A stretch of 58,071 nt of DNA from Candidatus Hermodarchaeota archaeon (GTDB taxonomy: Archaea; Asgardarchaeota; Hermodarchaeia; Hermodarchaeales; Hermodarchaeaceae). Below the pieces are notes generated by a model. That model saw only the letters and a program-made list of their open reading frames with translations. It did not search any database and was not told the origin of the DNA. The stretch lies in the NCBI GenBank assembly GCA_016840135.1, contig JAEOSX010000016.1, positions 1 to 58,071 of the forward strand. The letters run 5' to 3'. A program made the position numbers and the translations under genes. Of the stretch, positions 16,407 through 24,347 are shown piece after piece; position 1 is the stretch's first letter; each line of letters begins with the position of its first letter.

Positions 16407-17327
16407 TTAACGACGAGATTCAAAGATAACTTGTAGAAATCGGTCTACAACTCTTTTTGCGATATCAAAGTCAGTGACCTGCTGAAGTCCTTGCCAGCCG
16501 CTGCTACTATTCACTTCAGTAACGACAGGTCCCCGCTTTGTTTCAAGTATATCAACTCCAGTATATTCAAGACCGATAACTTCTGCACACCGCACTGCAA
16601 GTTTGGCAAGCTTTGGTGTGAGCTTACAAGGTTCAGGACGGGCACCGTGTCGGATTGTGGTTTTCCAATCGAATCCAACCCGGTACATTGCAGCAATAGC
16701 TTCTCCGCCAACAACAAAAACCCGAATGTCTCTAAGACCGTGCTCTAGGTATTCTTGGATATACATGACATAGTGGTTGGCTTCTAATGCACGGAATACG
16801 CGGCGGGCAATTTCATGGTCGTCGACACGCGTCATGCCTACTCCGCCTGAACCGAAGAGCGGCTTTACAACTACGTCCTTGTAGCGGCGGAAGGCTCGAA
16901 GTGCGTCTTTAGCATATTGAGTCACAACTGTTCGGGGAACTGGAACCTCCGCCATGTCCAATAATCTAAGCGTATAGTATTTGTCGACTGCTTTCTCGAT
17001 TGCATTGGGCCGGTTCATGAAGGGGATTCCCAAGCGCTCTAGACAATGTAGGAGGTCCATTCGAAGTATTACTTGTTCTAAAGAGCCGCCTGGAACTGCG
17101 CGTGTAAGTATTCCATCTAATTTGGTGAGGTCAAGTCTCTTGTATTGAGCTGCAGGCTTTACGTCACCAACGCGGACAACGCTCTCAGAGACATTGAAAA
17201 CAATACAGTCCACTCCTCTCCCTTCAATATCAGAAACCAGTCGGCTAGTTTCCCATCCTTCAGGTTCCGCTGAGGCAACCCCTACTTGGCGGATTTGTTT
17301 TGTATCTGTTGTTGGCATATCTGTCAC
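16407..17327 (-). CDS. RimK-type ATP-grasp glutamate ligase (MptN or CofF)
   Basis: A 306-residue ATP-grasp enzyme. The fold signatures are VVKPLFGSGGVGM near residue 152 for ATP binding, QEYLEHGLRDIRVFVVG near 193 and TEVNSSSGWQGLQQVTDFD near 275 holding the Mg-binding Glu and Asn. Closest known archaeal types are MptN, which adds alpha-glutamate to tetrahydrosarcinapterin precursor, and CofF, which caps F420 with alpha-glutamate. Its GTG overlaps the cofE stop as GTGA, so the two are coupled, favouring a coenzyme-tail role; adjacency alone does not choose between F420 and H4MPT as acceptor. Confidence 0.85.
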   Translation of the reverse strand: MTDMPTTDTKQIRQVGVASAEPEGWETSRLVSDIEGRGVDCIVFNVSESVVRVGDVKPAAQYKRLDLTKLDGILTRAVPGGSLEQVILRMDLLHCLERLGIPFMNRPNAIEKAVDKYYTLRLLDMAEVPVPRTVVTQYAKDALRAFRRYKDVVVKPLFGSGGVGMTRVDDHEIARRVFRALEANHYVMYIQEYLEHGLRDIRVFVVGGEAIAAMYRVGFDWKTTIRHGARPEPCKLTPKLAKLAVRCAEVIGLEYTGVDILETKRGPVVTEVNSSSGWQGLQQVTDFDIAKRVVDRFLQVIFESRR

Positions 17328-18103
17328 CGGCGGAAAATATCCTTACTTTCTTCACGAACTAGAACCCGTGCTGATGTTTCTGCTTTTTCATAAGGATAGC
17401 CTCGGATGATAACTACCGGAACTCCTTCGTCTGCTTCGCCCATCACTAACTCTGCTGCTGATGCCAACTCATCTGCTACTGCAACAGCTGTTGAGCGAAG
17501 TGTGTACCCGAAGAGATCCGGTTGACCTACGAAAACCTTCATGGGCGCAATTCCGGAAGTACCTATTGCCACGTTAATTGCTCCCTTCCGGAAGGGGCGA
17601 CCATGAGTGTCCGAGATAATCACTGCAACATCTACGCCGTAATCCTGTTTAATGGTTTGTCGTATCAGTTGAGCTGAACGATCAGGATTTTCAGGGAGTA
17701 GTGTTACATGATTTCGTCGATGTACATTCGAAGAATCAACACCAGCGTTTGCACATACGAAGCCATGATGGGTCTCTACAATCAAATGACCCTGTTCAGC
17801 CCGAACCACTCGCTTCGATGCTTGGAGTATCACCTCCACCAGCTCGGGACGTTTGCCTAGCTTTGAGGCAAGCCTCTTGGCCCGACGGGAGGGTTTAACT
17901 GAAGCTAAATCTACAATCGCACCTTCGGCCCTTGACACGATAGTTTGCGCAATCACCAGAATATCATCTTTCTCTAAGGGAAAAACTGTTTTTCGACAAG
18001 CAGCACAAATTAGTACGCCGATATCGTCGTCCTCTTTGATAACACCCATGCCCTCAAGTGGGATTACTGAGTAGGCTGGAGAATTGGTAGATTGCGTCAT
18101 CAT
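17324..18103 (-). CDS. cofE: Coenzyme F420:L-glutamate ligase
   Basis: A 259-residue CofE, the GTP-dependent ligase that adds gamma-linked glutamates to F420-0 in the cytoplasm. Characteristic motifs are PLEGMGVIKEDDDI near the start, DILVIAQTIVSRAEG near residue 45, CANAGVDSSNV near 112 and ISDTHGRPFRKGAINVAIG near 163, which matches the GTP/metal site of the archaeal enzyme. Length is that of archaeal single-domain CofE. Two ATGs are adjacent (18103 and 18100). It heads a cofE-ATP-grasp ligase unit and is divergent from the gelsolin-like gene. Confidence 0.95.
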   Translation of the reverse strand: MMTQSTNSPAYSVIPLEGMGVIKEDDDIGVLICAACRKTVFPLEKDDILVIAQTIVSRAEGAIVDLASVKPSRRAKRLASKLGKRPELVEVILQASKRVVRAEQGHLIVETHHGFVCANAGVDSSNVHRRNHVTLLPENPDRSAQLIRQTIKQDYGVDVAVIISDTHGRPFRKGAINVAIGTSGIAPMKVFVGQPDLFGYTLRSTAVAVADELASAAELVMGEADEGVPVVIIRGYPYEKAETSARVLVREESKDIFRR

Positions 18104-18173
18104 ATTTCAAATCCATCGAGAGTCAGCGTTCTCAGCTTAAGAGTTTGACGAGTTAGCGGCACAAACCAGAGAA

Positions 18174-18180
18174 TATAAAA
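18174..18180 (+). promoter_or_regulatory. TATA box for the gelsolin-like gene
   Basis: TATAAAA lies about 43 bases before the ATG of the gelsolin-like gene, in the region divergent from cofE. A start of transcription about 25 bases downstream would leave a leader under 20 bases. The match to the archaeal TATA consensus and the spacing support a dedicated promoter. Confidence 0.5.
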
Positions 18181-18216
18181 ACTTCTCAATAGCAAGAAGC
18201 TTTGACGTGACAAGGA

Positions 18217-18822
18217 ATGACTGAATTCACGAAATATCATGTCGCCAAGGGTCAAATCGTAAAAGTGCCAGAAGAGCACATGGGCGATTTTGCCGAAGGC
18301 GATGTCTATCTAGTAGATGCTGGTTCAATCATATATCTCTGGTGCGGCAAGACTTCATCACCAGATGAAAGATTTGTAGGTGCCATAACTTCGGTGATGG
18401 GTGACCGTACACGCAGGGGTCACACACGTCTTATAACAGTGGACCAAGGAGAAGAGCCGAAAGAATTTCTCAGCCTTTTCGGTGGCAGCATCACAGTCAC
18501 CGCACAAGACACTGAAGGTATTTTGCGGCGTGTAGCCTTGAAGAAACGGGAATACAAGCTCTTCCGAGTTCACATCGAAGGTGATATCAGCCTTTTCTAC
18601 GAAGTGAAACGCATACGTTCTTCGCTCACTTCAGATGACGTTTATCTTCTGGACACTTTCAACAAGATATTCATTTGGCAAGGAAAGGGCTCGACTAGTG
18701 AGGAAAAGGAGACTGGCTTCATCATCGCACAAAAATACGATTCTGAACGAGCTGGACCCCAAGAAATCATACCTCTACGTGAAGGAGAAGAGACTAAGGA
18801 ATTCTTTAAGGCACTGAAGTGA
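18217..18822 (+). CDS. Two-repeat gelsolin-like domain protein
   Basis: A 201-residue protein made of two gelsolin-type repeats (about 10-95 and 110-200). Repeat one has GDVYLVDAGSIIYLWCGKTS, and repeat two DDVYLLDTFNKIFIWQGKGS; each continues with a helix beginning near an acidic ER/EE pair, as in actin-severing gelsolin modules. No signal peptide, so it is cytoplasmic. Small two-domain gelsolins of this sort are found in Asgard archaea, where some have been shown to bind and sever actin, with calcium. It is a single gene with its own TATA box. No actin or profilin gene is in the window. Function in actin dynamics is inferred from the family. Confidence 0.9.
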   Translation: MTEFTKYHVAKGQIVKVPEEHMGDFAEGDVYLVDAGSIIYLWCGKTSSPDERFVGAITSVMGDRTRRGHTRLITVDQGEEPKEFLSLFGGSITVTAQDTEGILRRVALKKREYKLFRVHIEGDISLFYEVKRIRSSLTSDDVYLLDTFNKIFIWQGKGSTSEEKETGFIIAQKYDSERAGPQEIIPLREGEETKEFFKALK

Positions 18823-18854
18823 CATGCTTCTCTTTGAAACTTGATTTAGTCTTT

Positions 18855-19235
18855 CTAGCTCTGGTTGGCTAGTTGACCAACTGCTGTGAGTAACTTTTCC
18901 ATGCTAAAAGGTTTAGTAATGAAAAGATCAGCCCCCGCCTTACTTGTTCTTGTTTTCACTGTGAAGTCAGCACTAATGAAGAGTATTTTACAGGAAGGGA
19001 GTAATCGTTTCAGCTCTGAAATGACTGAGAGTCCATCCATTACTGGCATCCTGTGATCCACAATGATGATGTGTGGAGGATGCTTTAGCCGTTGAAGTTT
19101 GGCGATTGCTTCGATCCCGTTGAGTGCAACTCCTACAACTCTGTGTCCTGCTTGAACAAGTATAGCTTTGTAGAGTTTGTGTAAGATTTCCTCATCTTCG
19201 ACGATGAAGACAGTTACGATTGCTTCTACCCCCAA
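18855..19235 (-). CDS. Stand-alone CheY-like response regulator receiver
   Basis: A 126-residue receiver domain. Acidic pocket residues are EDEE near residue 12, the phospho-accepting Asp in IIVDHRMP (about 60) and the Lys in TKPFS near 109. No output domain is present, so it signals by protein contact or phosphotransfer. The start is a TTG; no in-frame ATG precedes the EDEE motif. It is the third gene of a minus-strand group with two unknown small proteins, after a 70-base gap. A second receiver with the same DHRMP motif is at 44764-45129. A cognate kinase is not adjacent. Confidence 0.9.
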   Translation of the reverse strand: MGVEAIVTVFIVEDEEILHKLYKAILVQAGHRVVGVALNGIEAIAKLQRLKHPPHIIIVDHRMPVMDGLSVISELKRLLPSCKILFISADFTVKTRTSKAGADLFITKPFSMEKLLTAVGQLANQS

Positions 19236-19305
19236 TTTAGTTAACTATTCGATTGATTGTGTGTCGATGATTATTTTCAACACCTTTCTGAGAGAATCTT
19301 AGTGT

Positions 19306-19662
19306 TTAATCTGACTGGATATACCCGGCGAGAATTAGACTAACAAACTCGCCGAGTCTACCGGATTTCTTTATCATCTTGAGGAGCTGCACTTCAAGAA
19401 CGGACCTATTCTGAAGTATAGTATTGTCTCGAATGATTGTTAGTTCCACAAGAAGATTCTGAACACGACGGAGTTCAGTAAGTTTAACCAAAGACGTTAA
19501 TCTTTCGAGGAGACGAAATAAATCATCAAGAGTAACGCCCTCCAATCGCTGAATCCTGGAGGGAACTTGGCGACCCTCTAGATATTCTAATGTGATCTGC
19601 CAAAGATCGGGGATTTCACTAATTTTCCCTTGATTCACAGGACTCCCTCGAGGAAACGTCAC
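19306..19662 (-). CDS. Unknown 118-residue helical protein, receiver-linked
   Basis: I do not recognise a family. The sequence is Leu/Arg-rich and predicted helical, with LWQITLEYLEG near residue 20 and heptad-like Leu spacing over residues 43-80 that could form a coiled coil or helical bundle. It has no membrane segment or Cys motif. The GTG start is two bases after the stop of the preceding 90-residue gene, and a receiver-domain gene follows, so the three are probably cotranscribed. An adaptor or regulator role with the receiver is inference. The coding call rests on coupling, codon use and length. Confidence 0.6.
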   Translation of the reverse strand: MTFPRGSPVNQGKISEIPDLWQITLEYLEGRQVPSRIQRLEGVTLDDLFRLLERLTSLVKLTELRRVQNLLVELTIIRDNTILQNRSVLEVQLLKMIKKSGRLGEFVSLILAGYIQSD

Positions 19663-19664
19663 AC

Positions 19665-19937
19665 CTATTCGTACTCTTTGAGGGTCCAGGTGGAATCTAC
19701 CGTTTTTTCTAGTGCTATGCTTATTCGTACACCATTAATTCGCTTTTCCACAGAGATGAGCCCAGAGAGACCACAGGCTTCCTGAATGGTTTCCACCAAC
19801 AGAAGACCTATTGCTCCGATTTCTCGTAGGTTTTCATCACCTGTGTGTGGTGTCACGTCGAAAACAATCCGATTTTCAACATTTACACCTACCCCTTTAT
19901 CTTGTGCTTTCATCCTTACTTCAGTTATTACAATCAC
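19665..19937 (-). CDS. Unknown 90-residue alpha/beta protein, receiver-linked
   Basis: No family recognised. The layout looks like beta-beta-helix-beta-beta: a strand at IVFDVTPH, a long helix IGAIGLLLVETIQEACG, then strands ISVEKRI and RISIALEK. That is a small cytoplasmic fold such as found in partner or sensor modules. The GTG at 19937 is taken as start; an ATG eight codons later is possible. It leads the three-gene minus-strand group ending in the receiver gene. The function is unknown. Confidence 0.55.
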   Translation of the reverse strand: MIVITEVRMKAQDKGVGVNVENRIVFDVTPHTGDENLREIGAIGLLLVETIQEACGLSGLISVEKRINGVRISIALEKTVDSTWTLKEYE

Positions 19938-20286
19938 CTCAAATTTGGTTTCGGATTAGTTGGATTTTCTTCGCACTTGGAAGTTATGTAGGGTTAGAAT
20001 TTCACCAAGGTTCTGGTTTAGGAGGAATTCTTGGAGCCATTTTTTCACCTCACTTTGCTGTAATGAAGAACTCTGTCAAGTATACTATAAATGAGGATAC
20101 TATTTGATGATGTTAGTAGTCTAATATACCTTCAAACACGATTTAGCACCCTAAATAGCCTTATAATGATATTTTAGTGGATATTAAGCGCCTTAACAAG
20201 TTTCAAGAAGCTAATAATGCCTATTGTTAGGAGTTAATTCGTCAAAAAGAAACTTTTTTCTCCTAAGCTTGTCTTTTTGTCAAAAT
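19938..20286. other. AT-rich intergenic region, promoter-bearing
   Basis: About 350 bases between the divergent small-protein operon and the winged-helix regulator. It holds TATA-like elements (CTATAAAT near 20087 and CTTATAATG near 20160), with the second placed to serve the regulator gene. An in-frame TTG at 20224 extends the regulator frame into this stretch. I see no convincing RNA gene or repeat here. Confidence 0.4.
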
Positions 20287-21717
20287 ATGCTTGTGAAGAC
20301 ACAACCAGAAGCTCTAACCCTTATAGAACTCCTAAAGGCTAGAATCTCCAAAGCCATTACATCTCAAAGAGAGCGAACTGAAATTATACTTCTACTTGAT
20401 AATTTGGCAGTTTACGTGAAGCGAATCCTAGGGATAACACTCACAGAGACTGATCTAAACTTGTCGGAACACCCGCATATTAGTGGTTTAGTGGCGATTC
20501 CTCATCAGCGTACACACAACTCGATAGTAAGGCGGCTACGAGTAGTGATTAGATTCAACATAACCTCTTATGACAAGTTGAAACGAGATTTATTACTAGG
20601 GCTCTTTCCGCAATACGCTGACCCATTAAAAGGTAGAGAAGTCACCCTGCTTTCATTATTATACCAGCAACCAAGATTATCAACACCACAATTAGCAAAG
20701 GAGTTAGAGGTTAGTACACCTACTGTGAGAAAGCAGATGAAAGAATTAGAGGAGAAAGTAGGATTACGTTTTACAAATTTCGTGGATTCACGAAGATTCA
20801 AATTACGACATTTTGTTGTGTGTTTTAAAACCCGAGGAGTGGAAGCTTCATACAGGCTAGAACAGTTACTTGAAGAGGAGATGTCAACGTATATCAAAAC
20901 AGCCGTTTTTGATGCTGCATATCAGCGAGGTTATGCATCCTTCCAAATCCCAGATCAAGTAAGACCCCTTCGATTATTTCGAAAGCAAATCACGAAGTTA
21001 GAAGAAGTATTTCTTGAAACAATACAAATACACGACATAACAGCAAATTACATGTCAATAAATTTTGATTCTTTTGATTTCGAAACTGGAGACTGGCTCA
21101 TTGAGGGAGATGTCACAACCCTTGGATTAATCACCTTCGCTAAAGAAAACTGGGAGATACTGCCAAAGCCTAGAGGTTTGCCTAACACCCAAACGAGGTC
21201 TTTCGATCAATTGGACTTCTATTTAGCAATATTTCTCATAATGGAGGGCCGAGTGCAAGAAAAGAATCTGATAGACCGACTCGTAAGAGTAGGAATCAGG
21301 AGACCCCGGACTACGATTTCTACAAGAAAGAACAAACTGTTGCAAGAAAAAACCCTGTTGCCTTACATACTCTTTGCGTCACCATTATTACCTGTCTTCC
21401 TTACTTTCGCTATTCGGTGCAACCCTCAGATCACGGAGTTACTAGTTGTGGCAACTGCACAGATGCCGTATGTCTTCATCTCCACTTCTGAGGTTGGCTG
21501 CTTAATAGGAGTTAATGTGTCAAGCCAGTGTCTAGGTTCAATTATCCATCTTCTGTCCTCACTACAAAGAGAGAAGGGAGTTCAGGAAGTAATGCAGATT
21601 CAACAATACAAGAATCTAGGCACAAGGAGTATGGTACGAATCGGGTCAAAGTGGAATGGTAGTTATTGGACTTGGCATGAGGAGGAATTCCTACTGCCAT
21701 CGTTGGGATTAAAATAA
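20287..21717 (+). CDS. Large winged-helix transcription regulator-like protein
   Basis: A 476-residue protein from the ATG at 20287 (TTG 21 codons earlier is possible). Residues ~110-160 contain a helix-turn-helix: RLSTPQLAKELEVSTPTVRK followed by a MKELEEKVGLRF wing, as in ArsR/Lrp-like DNA-binding domains. The rest is long, with beta-rich segments around residues 165-260 and a possible second DNA-binding-like helical region (about 310-345, RLVRVGIRRPRTTISTRK), so it may be a two-winged-helix protein. The C-terminal 130 residues have no motif I recognise. It is followed by two nucleotidyltransferase-like genes. The ligand and targets are unknown. Confidence 0.65.
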   Translation: MLVKTQPEALTLIELLKARISKAITSQRERTEIILLLDNLAVYVKRILGITLTETDLNLSEHPHISGLVAIPHQRTHNSIVRRLRVVIRFNITSYDKLKRDLLLGLFPQYADPLKGREVTLLSLLYQQPRLSTPQLAKELEVSTPTVRKQMKELEEKVGLRFTNFVDSRRFKLRHFVVCFKTRGVEASYRLEQLLEEEMSTYIKTAVFDAAYQRGYASFQIPDQVRPLRLFRKQITKLEEVFLETIQIHDITANYMSINFDSFDFETGDWLIEGDVTTLGLITFAKENWEILPKPRGLPNTQTRSFDQLDFYLAIFLIMEGRVQEKNLIDRLVRVGIRRPRTTISTRKNKLLQEKTLLPYILFASPLLPVFLTFAIRCNPQITELLVVATAQMPYVFISTSEVGCLIGVNVSSQCLGSIIHLLSSLQREKGVQEVMQIQQYKNLGTRSMVRIGSKWNGSYWTWHEEEFLLPSLGLK

Positions 21718-21750
21718 TCGTATCATTTCTTCATTCTCGGTTATCGTCAT

Positions 21751-22776
21751 ATGCCCAATCGAACTGCCCGTGAAGGCGATTTCATCGAGACAATGGAGGG
21801 ACTTATTTTCGATGTGAAAGGGCTGGTTCATCCACCAGAACGAGCTATTGCCTTTTTGCGATATTATCCCTTAGAAACTGGTTCTCGGCAACGAGCAGGA
21901 TGCACCTACGGGAAAGTCTACAAGCTAGAAGACCGATTTGAAATTCTACGCAAAAACCATCCTCAATACTTGTACGAGGACCCTATATTTGGGCTAAAAC
22001 TTCAGGGAGTTCCTTTATCATCAATACGTCAGGTATGCCAACCCATCGAAGTGCTTGAGCAACTAAGGAATCAAGAGAACCGAGATGCCCTTCAAGAGGA
22101 TACTGTCACCTTAGCTAGGCTAATCCAAGAAGCTTCCAGCATTGAACCTAGTAAACTCGGAATATCGGGTAGTATCCTTGTAAACCTACACGAACCCGAC
22201 TCAGACATCGATCTCATTGTTTATAGCCGCCAAGCCGCCCGAGCAGTTCAAAGATCTCTTCGGCATATTCACAGAACAAAGAAAGACGGGATAGCTGGAT
22301 ATAACCAAGAAACGTATCAGCCGATTTTCGACCTAAGATGGAAGAGTAGTGGATTATCCTTTGAGGAGGCACTGGAAATCGATTCTCCAAAAGCAATGCA
22401 TGGTACATTTTATGAGAGACACTATTTCATTCGCGCGATACTGGATTGGGATGAAGTTGACGAAACTTATGGTGATCGTCGTTATCAGCAAATTGGTTAT
22501 GCCAGAGCCCGTGTACGCATCACTGATCACTCGGAAGGGTTGTTCACACCTTGCAGCTATAAAATACAGGAAGTAAGTATACACGGTGCTAAGAAGATTC
22601 GAGAAATCGTGAGTTTCAGGGGGCGATTCAGTGAACAAGCCCAGAAAGGGGATATAGTTGTTGTCAGGGGAACCTTAGAAGAAGTATTGACAAAGAATGA
22701 TCGATGGACAAGGTTCGTGCTAGGCAGTAATCCGCAAGACATTCTAATCCCGGAGAAACTGGTGAAGATAGATTAG
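21751..22776 (+). CDS. Predicted nucleotidyltransferase (pol-beta-like), copy 1
   Basis: A 341-residue archaeal protein resembling the COG1665 group of predicted nucleotidyltransferases. The catalytic signature is in the middle: GISGSILVN followed by DSDIDLIVY (about residues 143-162), the GS-x-SDxD pattern of polymerase-beta-type transferases. N-terminal residues 1-60 begin with EGDFIETMEGLIFDVKGLVHPP, shared with the next gene. The C-terminal 90 residues form a beta-rich domain ending in a small barrel. The substrate is unknown. No SD is visible, which suggests a leaderless or short-leader start. Confidence 0.8.
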   Translation: MPNRTAREGDFIETMEGLIFDVKGLVHPPERAIAFLRYYPLETGSRQRAGCTYGKVYKLEDRFEILRKNHPQYLYEDPIFGLKLQGVPLSSIRQVCQPIEVLEQLRNQENRDALQEDTVTLARLIQEASSIEPSKLGISGSILVNLHEPDSDIDLIVYSRQAARAVQRSLRHIHRTKKDGIAGYNQETYQPIFDLRWKSSGLSFEEALEIDSPKAMHGTFYERHYFIRAILDWDEVDETYGDRRYQQIGYARARVRITDHSEGLFTPCSYKIQEVSIHGAKKIREIVSFRGRFSEQAQKGDIVVVRGTLEEVLTKNDRWTRFVLGSNPQDILIPEKLVKID

Positions 22777-22840
22777 AGAAAAAACTAGTTCCATACTTCA
22801 TGTTAATCAATTCTAGTAATAGAATCGGAGTCTACTGTAG

Positions 22841-23872
22841 ATGCGTAAACCAAAAGACAAGGATTTCATAGAGACTTCTGAAGGACTGATATTTTGCGTG
22901 GTTGGATACCTTCACCCACCAGACGCGTACACTGCTTACCTTAAGTATCGTCCTGGGAAGGAGGGAAAGTGGAAACGAAGCGGTGTTCGTTATAAAAGGA
23001 TGATACAGCTTTACAGCGCAGCCAAAATACAAACTGGTAGCAGCTGGCTACGCAAACACTACCCCGAATACATATCACTATGCAATGTCCGTGGAATTGA
23101 GCTTCCGTTAGTTCCACGAAAACATGTTACGCGATATTATAACCCAGAAGCACGGTTACCTGAAGTGTTGGATAGACCAAGGGATTCCTTGGAAGTAAAA
23201 ACAGCCCGTCTGGTAAATCACCTCTCGGAATCATCTGGTGTAGAGACCAGTAAATTCGGAGTAACTGGTTCGATTCTGTTAGGAACTCATCACCCAAGGT
23301 TTTCAGACATTAACATCACAGTTCTTGGTGACTCCAATGCCCAGGGGATTCTCGAGTCTTGTGATTCAATTTACGAGAAAGAAATTGAGCCTTTCTCAGC
23401 AAAGGAGATTGAGATATGGCAAAAGGAGAGAGCCCACCTTCTCGGTATTCCTGACCACTACAAAGACCAGATATTGTGGCCACATTGGCTTAGAGGTCGC
23501 ATCAACGACACACCCTTCCACCTTCACCCCACGCGAACAGACGAGGAGATAACTAGCGAATACGGAGAAGAATACTTCACTGCTCTAGAACCTATTGAAC
23601 TTACAGCCACCATCATAGATGATAGTGAAAGTCTGTTTGCACCAGTAAAATTCGGTATTGATGACATTGAAATCATCAAAGGACCTCAGAAACCGCCCCT
23701 GATAACCCGAATCATATCCTTCGAAGGAATTTTCGTCGGTTGCGCAAGCAATGGTGACCGAGTACAAGTTCACGGTATACTAGAAGAGGTGAAAGATAAA
23801 GAGGGTCAGCTTCTACGGCATCAGGTTGTTATCGGCACTTTCAGTACAAAAGGGTGGATTATAGCCCTCTAA
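22841..23872 (+). CDS. Predicted nucleotidyltransferase, tandem copy 2 (altered active site)
   Basis: A 343-residue paralogue of the gene before it, 64 bases downstream. Shared landmarks are KDFIETSEGLIFCVVGYLHPP near the start, GVTGSILLG in the middle and the C-terminal domain with FEGIFVGCASNGDRVQVHGILEE. The catalytic DxD reads SDINITV, where copy 1 has SDIDLIV, so the second metal-binding Asp is replaced by Asn. Either the protein is catalytically dead and acts as a partner, or a neighbouring residue compensates. The central region is diverged more than the ends. Tandem duplication is evident. Confidence 0.78.
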   Translation: MRKPKDKDFIETSEGLIFCVVGYLHPPDAYTAYLKYRPGKEGKWKRSGVRYKRMIQLYSAAKIQTGSSWLRKHYPEYISLCNVRGIELPLVPRKHVTRYYNPEARLPEVLDRPRDSLEVKTARLVNHLSESSGVETSKFGVTGSILLGTHHPRFSDINITVLGDSNAQGILESCDSIYEKEIEPFSAKEIEIWQKERAHLLGIPDHYKDQILWPHWLRGRINDTPFHLHPTRTDEEITSEYGEEYFTALEPIELTATIIDDSESLFAPVKFGIDDIEIIKGPQKPPLITRIISFEGIFVGCASNGDRVQVHGILEEVKDKEGQLLRHQVVIGTFSTKGWIIAL

Positions 23873-23936
23873 TACCTGAGGAAGAGATTTATTGAGGTAG
23901 AATGTAAACGATTGCTATCAGGAGCAGTTTGTAGTA

Positions 23937-24335
23937 ATGCCTAGCCTGGAAATCATTTTAGTAACAGGTCGAACCCGACGTCAAGGGGTCGGTCTCGAGC
24001 TCGGAAAACTCAGCGAGACATATTTTGAGGCGACTACGCAGGTACGTCTTGATCCTACAGATATTGAGAAACTCGGAGTAGAAGCTGGAGACACTGTCGA
24101 CGTCAAGACAGAGCACGGAAATGTTATTTTAAAGGTCGTTGTCGCGCCCAGACCAAGCGTTGGTATAGCGTTTATTCCATACGGGCCTTGGGCTAATCTA
24201 CTCATTGGTAGTGAAACCGATTCCACTGGAATGCCAACGATGAAGGGACTTAAAGCTACAATCAGCCCTGCACCTGGTAAGCAGGTGCTTACTCTTCAGG
24301 AATTATTCGCCGAGCTACGAGCCACCATTAGTTAG
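23937..24335 (+). CDS. fwdD: Formylmethanofuran dehydrogenase subunit D
   Basis: A 132-residue protein matching FwdD/FmdD, which closes over the molybdopterin or tungstopterin dinucleotide in the Fwd complex. The family signature VRLDPTDIEKLGVEAGDTV sits near residue 37 and FIPYGPWANLLIGSETDSTGMP near 78-99. Start ATG has AGGAG about 13 bases upstream. It is 12 bases ahead of fwdB, the usual D-B order. Together they form the catalytic CO2-reducing (or formyl-oxidising) core in the cytoplasm. Mo versus W cannot be decided here. Confidence 0.93.
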   Translation: MPSLEIILVTGRTRRQGVGLELGKLSETYFEATTQVRLDPTDIEKLGVEAGDTVDVKTEHGNVILKVVVAPRPSVGIAFIPYGPWANLLIGSETDSTGMPTMKGLKATISPAPGKQVLTLQELFAELRATIS

Positions 24336-24347
24336 AGGTATTGAGTC

